Position numbers and translations under genes: made by a program
Assembly (NCBI GenBank): GCA_011947345.1
Contig: JAAVTG010000620.1
Coordinates: 248,001 to 312,000, forward strand
Reading direction: 5' to 3'
From: Phytophthora quininea
Lineage: Eukaryota; Oomycota; Peronosporomycetes; Peronosporales; Peronosporaceae
DNA length: 64,000 nt
Notes under the pieces: model-generated
Database searches by the model: none
The model's input: the letters and a program-made list of their open reading frames with translations, nothing else
Told to the model about the DNA's origin: nothing
In this document: in pieces, positions 1 through 11,460 of the stretch
How the letters are laid out: each line of letters starts with the position of its first letter
Numbering within the stretch: the stretch's first letter is position 1

Positions 1-101
1 TACCGAGCAAGTGACTTTCTTCCGCGACTGCAGACCAGGCACGCGGACGACGTATCCTTCACAGAAAGCTCCGACACCTACGGCGTATCCGTATCCGTCG
101 A

Positions 102-1152
102 CGATGCACATTGCATCGGAGGAAATGAAAGAGAGGAGGAAGGAAAAGAAACAGCAGCAGTCGCACTACGTGGTGCGAGGCAACGCGCCGAGTGTAGCGA
201 ACTTGACGCGAGCCGTCCCGCCGAGTAAAGTTTTAAGGACGATTTACATGCCAAACGAGCAGACTGCAGGGATGATGCGGACCGTTGAAGCTCTTCAGAA
301 GCAGCTTGAAGCCCACCAGCAGCTAACTGAAACGCGCATCCAGGTGTGACGTGAGATTGAGACTTCGCACTGTACTCTGCGAAACTGACTGTGCGTCTGT
401 CGTGGTAGTCGCTGCTGGACGGCTTTGCCCAAGAGAAATCCAAGCTGATCCTCAACCAGCAGCACCTTGAAGAGAAGAGCAGTCAACTCGAGAAGCAGGT
501 CGAAAAGACCAAGCGGATTCTGACCCAAACCACGAAGGACTACTTGGTCCTACGACACAAGTCCCAAGAGACTGAGCGTCTTGCACACGAAGAGATCTTC
601 AAGACCAAGCAGACATGTGAGACGCTTGTGACCGAGAAAATTAAATTGACGGAGAAAGTTCGGGAAGAGACCGAAGCGCTCCGGGAAATTGTGCGCGAGG
701 AGGGGAATCAGACTGTGCTCGAGTTCCGGACGCAAACGCTATCGAAAGAGCGGGATTTACAAATGCTGAGGGAGCAGTACGCGGCCATGCAGGAAGCCTG
801 CACGAAGCGGATCCAAGACTTGCAACTTCGCCTGACGAAACTGCGCAGTCGATATAGAAGCCTCGATAATCGACGTGCCATGGAGATGGAGGGATTCACA
901 CGGGACCTGGCAGGGCTGAAGCGGCATCTACAAAAGCTGGAAGTCATTTTGTATGGCCGCGAGGTCGCAGCTCAAGAACAGCAAGTCCTTCGCTACGGTA
1001 AGTGTCCTCGCCTCTGTTCAAATAATTTTGTCCTAATAGCCTTCGTTTCCATAGACGAAAACAATGCGCTGGATGCCAACGAACTGAGCGATGAAATTGC
1101 AGCGTTGCAACGGCGTCTTATGGATCTCTCAGCTGACCTCGCAGACGCTTAA
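102..1152 (+). CDS. Coiled-coil protein, 3 exons, 5' end uncertain
   Basis: I do not recognise the family. Exons read as 102-343, 409-997 and 1055-1152. The introns are 65 nt (GTGTGA...GGTAG, phase 0) and 57 nt (GTAAGT...CATAG); the second is in frame and free of stops, so it could be retained. The protein is almost entirely charged heptad-type helix, with a conserved-looking block near residues 200-250 (LDNRRAMEMEGF). The only in-frame ATG is at 102. The frame stays open upstream to the window edge, so more N-terminal sequence may lie outside. It ends 50 nt before the convergent J-domain gene. A basal-body or axonemal coiled-coil role is possible but is only a guess from composition. Confidence 0.6.
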
Positions 1153-1202
1153 TGGTTTCTAATCGAAGCTCCATTCCACCTCTCTACGTATTTGAAAAGA
1201 AC

Positions 1203-1900
1203 TTACTTGTTTTTGGCGTGCTTCTTGATGGTGCTCAAGTTGACGCCCCAGAGCGCAATCAACGCGACGGGGAACGCCAGCCACGCCACCGACGCCGACT
1301 GGGACGGCAGTTTGGATTTGGCGGCTCGGAACTGCTTCCTCTCTGCGAAGTTGGTGCCTCTCCGTCCGATGGAGGCCGGCGCGATGTGGGAGCGTTGCAT
1401 GTGGTACTGCGCTGTGGTGAAGCGCTCATACTCGTTCAGACCGCCGAACATTTGGTGCACGTCATCAGACGTCATAGGTTTGTAGTTGCCAGTGCCAGAG
1501 CCCACCACCACGCGGTCGTTGTGGTCCGGACTAGCTGAGACCCCAAACATGTCCAGGTCGTACTTGATGCGAGTCTCGCTGTCGCTCAGAGTATCGTAGG
1601 CGGCGTTGATGCGAAGAATCTCAGCGTCCTGCAGACGAATATCAGTGTCAATTAATATATTGCAGTGTGGCTGCTTTACTTACTCCATTTTTCCGTCGGG
1701 CGCCTTTGGTCTTGGCATGCGCTCGGTCGGGATGGTGTTCCAGCACTAGAACAAGGTGTGTGTCAATGGAGATTCACAGTAGGTAGTTGAGGAGCAGACG
1801 CACCGAGCTTGCGGTACGCGGCCTTGATCTCGTCCGTAGACGCCGAGCGCTCCACGCCCAACGACTCGTAGTGGTTCGCCTGCAGATGCTTCTTCGTCAT
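1203..1900 (-). CDS. J-domain (DnaJ/HSP40-like) membrane-anchored protein
   Basis: Three exons: 1804-1900, 1684-1745 and 1203-1628 on the minus strand, splitting the J domain. Exon 1 carries helix I/II (NHYESLGVERSAS...AAYRKL). Exon 2 carries the HPD tripeptide (LEHHPDRAH). Exon 3 starts with helix III/IV (INAAYDTLSD). J proteins use HPD to stimulate the ATPase of HSP70. No G/F or zinc-finger region follows. A single hydrophobic segment near the C-terminus (WLAFPVALIALWGV) precedes a lysine-rich tail (KKHAKNK), suggesting a tail-anchored protein with the J domain facing the cytosol or matrix. About 194 residues. The stop overlaps a possible GTAAGT donor, so a further 3' exon cannot be excluded. 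Confidence 0.75.
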
Positions 1901-2308
1901 GGTCTCGGCGGAAGTGCTGCGATTGATTTGTGGGCGTCATATTGATGTCGCGTACCACCGCACGTTTTAAGGAAAAACGACGTGTTTAATAACGTTTTAG
2001 TTTTGTTAAAGCACCGATTTAGATAGCTACCATTTTGGTTTCAAAAGCGATACGGTCAGATTTACTATCTTAAGAAAAATATTTAGATATGTTTTATCTC
2101 TAGCGGCACCTTCATAGCGGTATTTACTGCCGCCGTTGAAGAGAACTGTATGGACGCCAGATACTTTAGCTAGTCGAATTTATTGTAGTCGGGTTATTGT
2201 CGTGGCGCTATCACATCACACCACCGAGTTGGTATTGCTGCCTAGATATTTACTGTTGTCGGGTCACCCAAATGACGCTACCACAACACCAAATCCACAC
2301 ATTTAATG
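1901..2308. other. AT-rich intergenic stretch
   Basis: About 400 bases between two minus-strand genes. It is clearly richer in A/T than its surroundings and has no supported reading frame. It should contain the promoter of the J-domain gene. I see no repeat or RNA gene in it. Confidence 0.5.
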
Positions 2309-3784
2309 TTAGTCTTCGCTTTTGTTCGCGTTGCATGCTTTCCCTACCTTGAGATAAAACTCGAGCTGGTCTTTAGTTACGGTCGTCGAGTCTTCCGACG
2401 ATGCGAACTGCAGCGGCAAAGATTTGTCAGTGCGCCACCGAAACAACAACAATCAAACGCTGAACGCACCGAGAAGCGACCAGTCTGACTGGTGGTGGAG
2501 CTAGTGGTGGACTGCGAATCGTCCGAGGGCTGGGCGTACTTGTCGTGGTCGTCCATCCGCGCCCACATCATCATCTGCTTTTGAAATGCTCTGCAGGGGA
2601 ACGAACGCCCCCACATCGAGTCAGCACTGCACTCCAGACAGAAAACAGCCCACGGGCCACTTACATGGTCGACTCTTCACTGTCCTCCCGGACAGTGTCG
2701 AAGCCCTGGGACTGCAGCGGGCGCCGGTAGGGCTGCTCCGCCGGCAAGGGTAGCCGGTTGGATCGGCCGAACAGCGGGCGCGATCCTCTTGGAATAAATA
2801 TGATCTGGTCAGACACAGGAGTGCAGACAGGACCCGATTAGTGTTACCGCATCAAAACTGCGTAGCCATATCCTGTCGAAGCACCAGCAACAAGCCAGAC
2901 GAAAAGATACTGTCCATTACGCACCTTCATGTCGTCAAAGTTCTCGTCCTCGACGCAGTAAACGTTGACGGCGACGCTATCCGGCTGCGTGTGGTCAAAC
3001 TGGAAGATGTGAATGCCTGGCATCGACAACGCACCATACGATCAAGTCAGTGCTGCTCCATCGATGATGTAAAAGTAGCGCCACTCCATCTGATCACGGA
3101 ACTCACCGCACTTCCCGCAGAAAACATGCTGGCACGACGTGGACTGGGACTCGTAGAGCGACACGTCCGCCGACTCGATCATCTCGAAGCAACTCGTGGG
3201 GATGATCTGTAGTAGCGAACATCACCGTCAGCATCTGCATACTATCACCCTCTGCAGTCTTCCTTCCTCACCAGGAACGGGAATCTCCCCTTCTTGCAGG
3301 AGAAAGTGTTGCTGTCATCGAACGCCTCCACTCGCTTCGGTGCCAGCAACAGGAATCTGCAATAATAATCAACCCATTAAAACCAGCATCTTCCTCTCTT
3401 AAAGCGGCCAATTTCCCCACCTGAGCGAGCCGCAGTCGCAGCCTCCTCTGTGCTGGAAGAGCGGCAACTTGGGCATCCCGTACTTCTTCCTGCCAATGTA
3501 ATCTCGTTAGATCGACGTATGAACCCCCGCATTCCACCCTCTACCTACTGGTAATAAACGTCTTTGCCGCCTCCGTCCAAGTCGCAGCGCTCCCACTTGC
3601 TCTGGCCGTCGCGGACGTTGCGGATGAACTCTCGGATCTGAAGATCCGCCAACATGGGTCAGCAAATGGGTCCCTTCCGCAGACACAGCACCCGCACACG
3701 CACCGCTAGCAGCCCCACGCCCAGCACCAGCGTCGACAGCGCGCCGATCGCCCGGTCCAGCTCGCGCACCATGCCGTTGGCCAT
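2309..3784 (-). CDS. GFA / CENP-V-fold zinc protein with N-terminal membrane segment
   Basis: Nine short exons join in phase: 3704-3784, 3637-3549, 3489-3421, 3356-3272, 3206-3107, 3016-2925, 2804-2665, 2590-2470 and 2407-2309, giving 291 residues. The N-terminus has one hydrophobic helix (IGALSTLVLGVGLLA). The middle matches the glutathione-dependent formaldehyde-activating/CENP-V fold: CDCGSLRF, then APKRVEAFDDSNTFSCKKG, then an FCGKCGIHIF signature and the NVYCVED end. CxC and CxxC bind the structural zinc. Of the three cysteines expected at the catalytic site only one (SCKKG) is present, so enzyme activity is doubtful. A proline- and serine-rich tail follows the fold. An in-frame ATG at 3862 is an alternative start, and the last exon may continue past a GTAGGG donor. 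Confidence 0.72.
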
Positions 3785-3956
3785 CGTCCGACCTCCGCCT
3801 CTTTGAGTTTTGACGGGAAGCGAGCCCTTATTTATTTTTTCGTACTTAACGCGCTGCTGCATCGTCTGATCGCCAAAAACATTTTTGCGTCGTCCAGAGA
3901 CGTCAGAACAAACATTTTAGAACTTGACATGGCTAACCTCCAGAATGACTGCCTTG

Positions 3957-5101
3957 TCACCTAGCTCGCTTGTCTGGCTTGGAGCCGAACGTGGATCGAC
4001 TGTCGATCACTAGCTCGAACGGAGCTGTGCTGGCATGTTCGGTTGTCGGGGTGACGCAACTCGAGCTCTCGTAGGAATTCTCACTAGTGTTGGCTGCCGC
4101 CTGAGCGCTGTCGTCCGAGCGACGCTGCAGGCGGTAGGAGCACCACATCAACACGTAAAAGACCACGACGGTGCCCAGGAACAGCAGCGCCGTGCACACC
4201 GGAGACGCCGACGTGTGGAAGTTGAACAGCTCGTTACTCGGCTGGTGGCCGCTGATGACCCACAGGTACTGGATGAAGATCCACGCCACAGGCCAAATGA
4301 GCACCAGGAACACGTGGTTGGCCTTGAACTGCGGCGCCGTAAAGTAAAAGTCGACGGCCACCACCATGAACTGCACGATGGTGCCGAACGCGTGCAGTCC
4401 GGGCTTCGCAACGTCCGAATACGGCAAAGTCACCAGCCTAAAACGATTTTTTTTTTCAGGCAGTATTGCCATGAGACAACCAAACAGGATTCGGACCGCA
4501 AACCAGGCAAATCGTACCAGAAGAAGACGAACGACACGATGGTCGAAGTTGTTGAACCTTCAAAGAAAACCCAGTCCAGGATTTCCCACGAGCAAGGCGA
4601 CGGCCGTTGGTAGTGGAGCAGGATGCGAGGCCCATTGAACGTCGGCTGGTACAAATGCACAGCCGCAATCTGCAGACCACAGAATATTCCACATCAACAC
4701 CACAACTACAGCGCGGATCAATATTCTTTTCATATAATCTCACCCAGAGCGCAATGACAGAGTACAGCGCGGACGCCGGACCGAACAGCATCAGTGGCGG
4801 GATTTTCTCCTGTCCGTCGTCAGTGTATCCGTCCCAAGACAGCAGCAAGCTCTGGAAGAACACACTGCACATAAATCTAAAGCAAGATACGAAAAGCAGA
4901 TGAATAATGTTAGGAATAAATGATGTCATGAAAAATAGCGTTAACGCCGTACATGAAGAGAGCGCAGCTGAGCTTCCAGCCGACGCGCTGGTTGCGCGTG
5001 AAGTAGGAGAGTCTCGTGTGTCTGGTGGCGTGGTACGGGCTCTTGCCTTTGAAGAAGTTAAAGCAGTCATCCCACGCGTCCAGGCAGTCGGCGGACGCCA
5101 T
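3957..5101 (-). CDS. Polytopic membrane protein, possibly rolling-stone-like
   Basis: Four exons join in phase: 5101-4953, 4876-4744, 4669-4518 and 4437-3957, about 304 residues. Donors are GTACGG, GTGAG and GTACGA. Roughly six hydrophobic helices are visible, followed by an acidic/serine tail ending KPDKRAR. The spacing of helices and the WPVAW...YLWVISG and FYVLMWCSYRLQR segments recall rolling-stone/AIG1-type membrane proteins, but this is resemblance by eye only. The next gene upstream also encodes a small membrane protein. The start at 5101 was chosen because upstream sequence is AT-rich and looks non-coding. Confidence 0.6.
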
Positions 5102-5335
5102 GGCCACGCGAGCGAGAATGCTCGTTCCAGGTCGAGCAGCAAGAAGCGTGTGGAATGCTCTGAATATAATAAAATTCCATTTTGACCAATCAAAAGAGGC
5201 GAACTTTAACGAAGATATATGGTATGATGTTGAAGCTGCTGGAAGGCTCATGCTCTTCCTCTCCAGGCTGCGTGCATGGTCCACGCATTATATTATCTTA
5301 GATAGAGACATAGAGGACGTCATATCCTCCTAATG

Positions 5336-5794
5336 TTACGCTGCCAACGCCTCCATGAGCAGCAAGTGCGTGACTGTGAGCGACAAGTGCGCGCACAAAT
5401 GGGGGACGTTCCCGAGACGCGCTTGCTTGACCGAAGTTGTCTTGAGTCCTTTGGGCAGATCAGCAATCCTCGTGCTGGCACTCCACACGATCCACATCTT
5501 GGAGACCCAGTACAGCACACTAGCGCCGACGAGCGTGGCAACGCACAGCAAGCAGCGCAGGTGGTGCGAGACGGTCAGCGCGAGGTGCAGGTCGACGAAG
5601 AAGCCGAGCCACATCATGACGCGGTCCGCTATTTTGGCCGTGAAGGACGTCACCCCGTGGTTCCAAATCGACGTCCCGACGCCCACGACGACGTTGGTGG
5701 CCAGCAGCGGGTTGGGTCGCGAGCACCACAGCAGTCCCAGGACATGCAGAACCGCCATCGCGACACTGGACTTGAACAGCACGCTGTTGGCCAT
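5336..5794 (-). CDS. Small polytopic membrane protein, unknown family
   Basis: A single open frame of 152 residues with about four hydrophobic helices (for example VLHVLGLLWCS and CVATLVGASVLYWVSKMWIVW). The ATG at 5794 follows the last stretch of unlikely coding sequence, although the frame stays open upstream. The stop codon sits inside a possible GTAACA donor, so a further exon toward the next gene is conceivable. No family recognised. It lies just upstream of, and on the same strand as, another membrane-protein gene. Confidence 0.4.
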   Translation of the reverse strand: MANSVLFKSSVAMAVLHVLGLLWCSRPNPLLATNVVVGVGTSIWNHGVTSFTAKIADRVMMWLGFFVDLHLALTVSHHLRCLLCVATLVGASVLYWVSKMWIVWSASTRIADLPKGLKTTSVKQARLGNVPHLCAHLSLTVTHLLLMEALAA

Positions 5795-6010
5795 GTCGGT
5801 CTCGACTTCACTGCAGTGAGGAGGTGGCGGCTCCCGAGAGAAAATGGCAAAGTGAGAGGCTGCGCTTCGAGCTCGTGTCGCAGAAACTGATTGCGCTCCA
5901 GGCTGACCAGGACCATAACCATTGTACAGTTTTGGAGCACTATGATGGAGCTTTATGTCTCCTTGTGCATCAAGATGGACGTGGCATGCGTTTACAATAT
6001 TAGAGCTCAC

Positions 6011-7594
6011 TTAGTCGAAACTGAAGCCGAAGCCGAAGGTGCTTGCACTGTTGGCTGCATCGGCAGGATCAGAGGGAGACGCTTCCTTATCGCTGGAACC
6101 GCCTGACACCAGCAGTTCCCACTTGGTTTTCCGGTGGGCGCGCGCATACTCCTCCTTCAGCTCCTTGTTGACTTTGGCGAACAGCTCAGGGGCATTGTTT
6201 CTCATGACATCACGGAACATTTCGCCCATCTTGGGTCGCTGCTCCATCGGACACCCGGAGACTTGGTCCGGTTTCTCCGTCAGGAACTGCAGCACGCTCT
6301 TGACGTTGCCCGAGCTGACAAAGTTCTGCGTCATGGCGACGCATTCCTCCACGTTCAGAACGGTGTGCCACCAGCCATGAGGCACGAACATGGTCTCACC
6401 TTCGCGACAAATGCCTTCCAGTGGCTTGAGATGGGCCGGCAGCTTCTGGACGTCTTTGTAGAAGGTGACGAACCACTCCATTAATGAAACAGGAGCAGAT
6501 ACTTCACTCCCGTCCTCACTAGGATGGATTCCTGGAGGCACCTGGCCAGGTGGGAACATGATCCACTTCTTGGAGCCGCGAATGACACCGTTCCACGCAT
6601 TAGTGGCGTTCGGGTCGATGTGAAATCCCGATCCAGATTTCTTTGGGCCGATAATGAGCCAGCGGTAATCCGGACGTTTTTCCTCGCCCAAAAGAGCAAA
6701 GTAATCCTCACGGAAGTACTCTGGCACGGTGTAGTCCTGAGCCAGCTGCGGCACCTTGGCTGCAAACTCCTTGTCGAATACGAACAGCGGTTGGTCATCC
6801 TTCAATGCGCGCATATAGTTGAAGTATTTGTCCATGGGGAATTGAAACCCTCCCGCGTAGAACGTTTGGCCCTTGCACACCTCGGCTAGATACTCATCCG
6901 TCCACTTTTCATTCGCCGCCCAGTTGTCGATCGCTCCCTCGATAATCACAGGAACATTGGGTGCTTCAAAATCTCTCTTGAAGATCTCCAGTGTCAGCTC
7001 CTTGGCCTGACGTCGCTGGATATTCTCAATCTCCATCCACGCGTCCTCGATCGGCGCTGCAGCGCAGTAGTACGGCTGGAATAATAGATCCGAGTAGACT
7101 CCTTCCACCTTGATCGGCTTGGAGGTCTTCACCTTCTCTCCGTACTTGGTCGTCAGATACGTGTGCTTCCACGTCGGTCGAGGGTCAAAGTGTCCTTCCA
7201 TTTCCTCCAGCACCAGCACTCGCCACAGCTCGTCGTGGTTGCCAAATACATGGCCAGCGCGACTGCAGGCTGATAAGCGAGCTAAATCCTTTGCGGAGCA
7301 ATAGCCCAGCAACGCCAGCAGTTGACTGTCCAATAATCTGGCTAAGCGTCCCAATCCCGACGCTCGACACTCCACGACGCCGTTGACAGCGTCCGTGAAG
7401 TAGTTGCCAACCGGCTTGACACCCAGCGGGTGCTCCAAGCGAGAGCTTGACACGAGCGCTTCGTTGCCATCCGCTGAGATCTTCACCTTCTTGACCAGGC
7501 GACTGGCTACTGCACTGCCAGAGTCGACATCAACGACAGACTCGCGTTCCGGTTCCGAGGGCTTCATCCCGACGGTATCGATAGCCCGTGGCAT
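6011..7594 (-). CDS. F-box/JmjC-domain 2-oxoglutarate oxygenase
   Basis: Intronless, 527 residues. Residues about 75-130 look like an F-box (LDSQLLALLGYCSAKDL, then ELWRVL). A JmjC cupin follows: Fe ligands are H and D in GFHIDPNATNAWN and the distal H in HGWWHTVLN, with the likely oxoglutarate-binding lysine in GSKKWIMFP. JmjC enzymes of the JMJD6/F-box-JmjC group hydroxylate or demethylate proteins, and the F-box would connect it to an SCF ubiquitin ligase. All catalytic residues are present. The C-terminus is a charged helix and a glycine/phenylalanine tail. The ATG at 7594 is preferred; 7618 is in frame. Three CCAAT-type motifs lie just upstream. Confidence 0.88.
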   Translation of the reverse strand: MPRAIDTVGMKPSEPERESVVDVDSGSAVASRLVKKVKISADGNEALVSSSRLEHPLGVKPVGNYFTDAVNGVVECRASGLGRLARLLDSQLLALLGYCSAKDLARLSACSRAGHVFGNHDELWRVLVLEEMEGHFDPRPTWKHTYLTTKYGEKVKTSKPIKVEGVYSDLLFQPYYCAAAPIEDAWMEIENIQRRQAKELTLEIFKRDFEAPNVPVIIEGAIDNWAANEKWTDEYLAEVCKGQTFYAGGFQFPMDKYFNYMRALKDDQPLFVFDKEFAAKVPQLAQDYTVPEYFREDYFALLGEEKRPDYRWLIIGPKKSGSGFHIDPNATNAWNGVIRGSKKWIMFPPGQVPPGIHPSEDGSEVSAPVSLMEWFVTFYKDVQKLPAHLKPLEGICREGETMFVPHGWWHTVLNVEECVAMTQNFVSSGNVKSVLQFLTEKPDQVSGCPMEQRPKMGEMFRDVMRNNAPELFAKVNKELKEEYARAHRKTKWELLVSGGSSDKEASPSDPADAANSASTFGFGFSFD

Positions 7595-7663
7595 CGACAC
7601 AAGTGGCCAAGTGACCATCGACTGCCACTCAACAGCTGCGCTTCTATCGCGCGCTGGTTTTAA

Positions 7664-7720
7664 CCAATCAGAGAGATGGAATGGTGTGATTGGATAAAAC
7701 GGCTGGCGAGTCGTGATTGG
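7664..7720 (-). promoter_or_regulatory. Cluster of three CCAAT-type boxes upstream of the JmjC gene
   Basis: CCAAT at 7664-7668 on the plus strand and ATTGG at about 7689-7693 and 7716-7720 lie roughly 70-130 nt upstream of the JmjC start. CCAAT boxes bind NF-Y in eukaryotes. The spacing is suggestive but function is inferred. Confidence 0.35.
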
Positions 7721-7979
7721 CTTCTCAAGTTGAAGTGACCTCATTCCACGCTTCGTCGCTCCAAGGGTAAGTCTTCCTGAACAGCGAAAGTAGACCTCAC
7801 AGAGAATGGGGCGCGCAGCAAACGCGAAAATCTCCGACACCACGTGAGGCTTGAGGTGGCACCGCGAACGCCTGGGTTGCAGCTCGCCTTGTTTCGGCAG
7901 CCAACTTTCGATGCGGTGGTTATCGTTCTCGTCCGTCTCGTGTTTTAGATGGACACGCAAATGGAGCATATATCTCGCA

Positions 7980-9745
7980 TGTGGGTTTTGTGGTCGCACA
8001 AGTCCGTCGCGACTGCCATGACATCGTCCCTCGCGTAGGACAGAGCCGGAAGACGCTGGTTCGTAGCATACGCTCCCTAAAGTCCAACTTCATATCCATC
8101 ACGTCTTTGCCATATAGATACAATTCCCCAAGTTGGGGCATGCGCGAATGATCACGCCTTGGTCAAGCTCAACTGGCGGTCTAAAGACCTTCAAGACCTC
8201 CAGTCGCTGCGCCGTACCTGGCATCGACCGTATCCAGGAACGAGAACGTTCACTCAATCGCTTTCCCCATTGTCGCTAAATGTTCGAACGAACGGCATAG
8301 GATACAGGAATGTAAGAACACAAGAGTTCATCATAGGATGCCCTCGATCGTCAAAATGCCATCGCACCGGAGCATCAGCTCTTAACGTAGCATCCTCTCC
8401 TCCGCTCGACCACGAGAGGAGTGACAAAGATCTTCTTCTGGATGAGGCGATGCTAGTATTGCTGAAAAGGCCTCCACGTCTGCAACACTCATATTGGAAA
8501 CTCGGCGGATATCAAGAAACTCGAGCAAGGAGCTTTCTTGGGCGCGTTTTGAGAGCAGCAGCACTTCCGCCACCGCTTTGTCTTTGTTGGTGTGCGAAAA
8601 CGAAGTCTCAAAGTAATCGACAACTTCTTGCTCATCTGATACAGAATCATCGCTGAGCACATACTCTCAAGACCTCGTCGGCGAAGCGATTCCTCACATA
8701 TCAACTCGACTGCGCCTAACTAAAGTGCGCTCGACTCGTGACGCCCATGGTCAAAAGCCATCGAGATACCATGTATTGGCGAGATCAGGGCAACGACGAG
8801 TAGTATCAAAGGTGTAAGCTGTGAGCCTGCCGAAGCTCTCAATAGATGGCAGTCCGCGTTCTCGAGGCGAATCCATGCCAAGCGACAACCTTAAAACACC
8901 ACGTTGCTGCGGCCTGCACTTCTGCAAACACAGAGGTTATTTCACAGCAGGTCAAAACGGCAAGCATCCGATCGAGTTCGAAAGTGCACCGTAGCGTTCC
9001 AACAGTAGGGTCCACTTCGTTCGGTGCGTCTTCCTCTCACTACCTCTTGATCGCCTTTCCGCTTTGTGGACATCTCGAAGCATCTTCACTGCCCCATTTG
9101 CGTCGGTCATTAGTACAAACACTCAGACTGGGATCTCGATATCCAGTCCTGGGTCGTCAAGCGACAGGTTCTTCAGTGCAGCAAGCTTGTGCAATGCCTC
9201 GACGTATTCCACCGACGGACGGATGTAGTCGGTGGCCCAGTCAACAGAGTTTAATGACGTCGCTGTCGTAGTCATTGTCATCGTAGTCGGCCTCGGCCTC
9301 CACATTCACGCTCCCACACAGTATGAAGCGAACGGGGATGTCATCTTCGAACACTTTTTCGCCTTCGCACTCGATCTCCACGTCGCAGTGGCCAGTCAGA
9401 AGGTGCTTCTATGCAGTGTAGTCCACATGGGAAATAGTCGCAAGTAGCTCCAGCGCCTCTCGTGTCTTCTGGAGCTGACACTGAAAACCCTCCTCAAAAG
9501 CATCGGCAATAATCCCTGCTCAGCGAGATACTCCTGCCGTGTCTGCAGCGTCACCTGCAAGCTGCGTTCGTGGTGATCCCATACAGCACCTTCCAGCTCG
9601 TGCCCGCTGTAAGTCAGCCGGTTCTTCACCACAGAGCACCGCGGCGTGGGGAGCAACCACTGTTCCATCAATTTGCCAGAAACCAAAAAGTGTACATAAA
9701 ATCACCGCAAAAGACTTGGCTACATTCTCGCGAAGTTGAAGCAAA
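7980..9745 (-). pseudogene. Decayed LRR-like protein gene (fragments)
   Basis: Several minus-strand stretches read like pieces of one leucine-rich protein but no continuous frame exists. Near 9690-9400 there is an open stretch (NRLTYSGHELEGAVW). Then, with a frame change at a GGG run, comes an acidic stretch interrupted by TAG. Near 9240-9120 an LRR-like piece (LHKLAALKNLSLDDP) ends in TGA. Near 8660-8385 there is another open stretch, and near 8140 CPNLG/ELYLYGKD-like residues. Some breaks look like homopolymer length changes, others are real stop codons. I do not recognise the family beyond LRR-like spacing. Confidence 0.35.
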
Positions 9746-9772
9746 AGGCAATCTGCTACTGGGCATCAAAAC

Positions 9773-11125
9773 TTAATACTCCTCGCCAAACTCCTCGTCC
9801 TCGCCTTCGGCCGTCTCAGCAGACACCTCCTCGTAGTCCTTCTCCAGAGCAGCCAGGTCCTCGCGAGCCTCCGAGAACTCGCCCTCCTCCATACCTTCGC
9901 CGACGAACCAGTGCACGAACGCACGCTTGGCGTACATGAGGTCGAACTTGTGGTCGATGCGCGAGAACACCTCGGCAATGGCGCTCGTGTTCGAGATCAT
10001 GCACACCGCACGCTGCACGCGGGCCAGGTCGCCGCCAGGCACCACCGACGGCGGCTGGTAGTTGATGCCGCACTTGAAACCCGTCGGACACCAGTCCACG
10101 AACTGGATCGTGCGCTTCGTCTTGATGGTAGCCACGGCAGCGTTCACGTCCTTGGGGACGACGTCACCACGGTACATCAGACATGTGGCCATGTACTTGC
10201 CGTGGCGAGGGTCGCACTTGGCCATCATGGACGTCGGCTCGAAGGCGCTATTGGTGATCTCGGCCACCGACAGCTGCTCGTGGTAGGCCTTCTCGGCCGA
10301 AATCACGGGCGCGTACGAGCTCAGCATGAAGTGGATGCGCGGGTACGGCACCAGGTTCGTCTGGAACTCGGTGATGTCGACGTTCAGCGAGCCATCGAAG
10401 CGCAGCGACGTCGTCAGCGACGAGATCACCTGCGCGATGAGGCGGTTCAGGTTGCTGTAGGTGGGTCGCTCGACGTCCAGCGAGCGGCGGCAGATGTCGT
10501 AGATGGCCTCGTTGTCCAGCATCACAGCCACGTCCGTGTGCTCCAGCAGCGAGTGAGTCGACAGCACACTGTTGTACGGCTCCACGATGGCCGACGACAG
10601 CAGCGGCGACGGGTAGATGGTGAAGCCCAGCTTGCTCTTGCGGCCGTAGTCCACCGACAGGCGCTCCAGCAGCAGCGAGCCCAGGCCGGAGCCGGTGCCG
10701 CCGCCCACGGCGTTGAACACCATGAAGCCCTGCAGACCCGTGCAGGCGTCCGCCAGCTTGCGCACGCGGTCCAGCACCAGGTCCACCACCTCCTTACCGA
10801 TGGTGTAGTGGCCTCGGGCGTAGTTGTTGGCGGCGTCCTCCTTGCCCGAGATGATCTGCTCCGGGTGGTAGAGCTGGCGGTAGGCGCCGGTGCGCACCTC
10901 GTCGCAGACCGTGGGCTCCAGGTCCACGAACACGGCGCGCGGCACGTGCTTGCCGGAGCCCGTCTCGGAGAAGAAGGTGGAGAACGAGTCGTCGCCCATG
11001 GCGTCCGAGTCGCTGGGGATCTGGCCGTCAGGCTGAATGCCGTGCTCGAGGCAGTAGAGCTCCCAGCAGGCGTTGCCGACTTGGATGCCGCCCTGGCCGA
11101 GGTGGATGGACAGGATCTCGCGCAT
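9773..11125 (-). CDS. Alpha-tubulin (copy 1)
   Basis: Intronless, 450 residues, the usual length. It carries the tubulin GTP signature GGGTGSG, the [13 protein letters not shown] start and the C-terminal acidic tail ending EEY, compatible with detyrosination. It forms microtubules with beta-tubulin (spindle, cytoplasm, zoospore flagella). The H1-S2 loop reads [13 protein letters not shown]: residue 40, normally the acetylated lysine, is serine, and the loop is about one residue short. The protein appears identical to copy 2 at 12286-13638. The two genes are head to head about 1.16 kb apart. Confidence 0.97.
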   Translation of the reverse strand: MREILSIHLGQGGIQVGNACWELYCLEHGIQPDGQIPSDSDAMGDDSFSTFFSETGSGKHVPRAVFVDLEPTVCDEVRTGAYRQLYHPEQIISGKEDAANNYARGHYTIGKEVVDLVLDRVRKLADACTGLQGFMVFNAVGGGTGSGLGSLLLERLSVDYGRKSKLGFTIYPSPLLSSAIVEPYNSVLSTHSLLEHTDVAVMLDNEAIYDICRRSLDVERPTYSNLNRLIAQVISSLTTSLRFDGSLNVDITEFQTNLVPYPRIHFMLSSYAPVISAEKAYHEQLSVAEITNSAFEPTSMMAKCDPRHGKYMATCLMYRGDVVPKDVNAAVATIKTKRTIQFVDWCPTGFKCGINYQPPSVVPGGDLARVQRAVCMISNTSAIAEVFSRIDHKFDLMYAKRAFVHWFVGEGMEEGEFSEAREDLAALEKDYEEVSAETAEGEDEEFGEEY

Positions 11126-11188
11126 GGTTGCTGGTTGTTGTGTTGGGAAAATGTGCTGTGGTTGGTTGGTGGCTGACCGAAAGTGCAG

Positions 11189-11219
11189 TGAGGGCGCTTG
11201 CAGTCGAATTGAGCAATGA
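11189..11219 (-). promoter_or_regulatory. Initiator-like site and element shared with tubulin copy 2
   Basis: On the minus strand TCATTGCTCAATT (11207-11219) fits the oomycete initiator (TCATTYYNCAWTTT) in most positions. It is followed by a 19-base element (11189-11207, TCGACTGCAAGCGCCCTCA) found unchanged upstream of copy 2. It lies about 65-95 nt upstream of the start codon, so the transcript would begin there. Confidence 0.55.
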
Positions 11220-11460
11220 CGAGAAAGTGCGCGCCACCCGTTCGAGTCTCATGATGACATGCTTCAATTTTGCAATTTGGTAGCAAATCAGGTTGCAACA
11301 GCTGGCATTCTCGTTCCGACCTGAGCTTCTTGCTCAGCAGTCTTGGCGTCGAACGTCCTGCAGCGCTGGTCTTCATCAGACGGACAAAAAGGTAAAGCGC
11401 TTTGCATCCCCAGAGGTATGCCGATGGCATCAAGGGTGCTGAAGCATGGAAGTGTATACT

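Noticed and set aside
7920..7999. N-terminal extension of the JmjC protein to 7999
   Set aside because: The upstream open frame overlaps CCAAT boxes and has non-coding composition; a strong ATG lies at 7594.
8159..8656. Plus-strand gene in the 8-9.7 kb region
   Set aside because: The plus-strand frame lacks any conserved feature; LRR-like pieces are on the minus strand.
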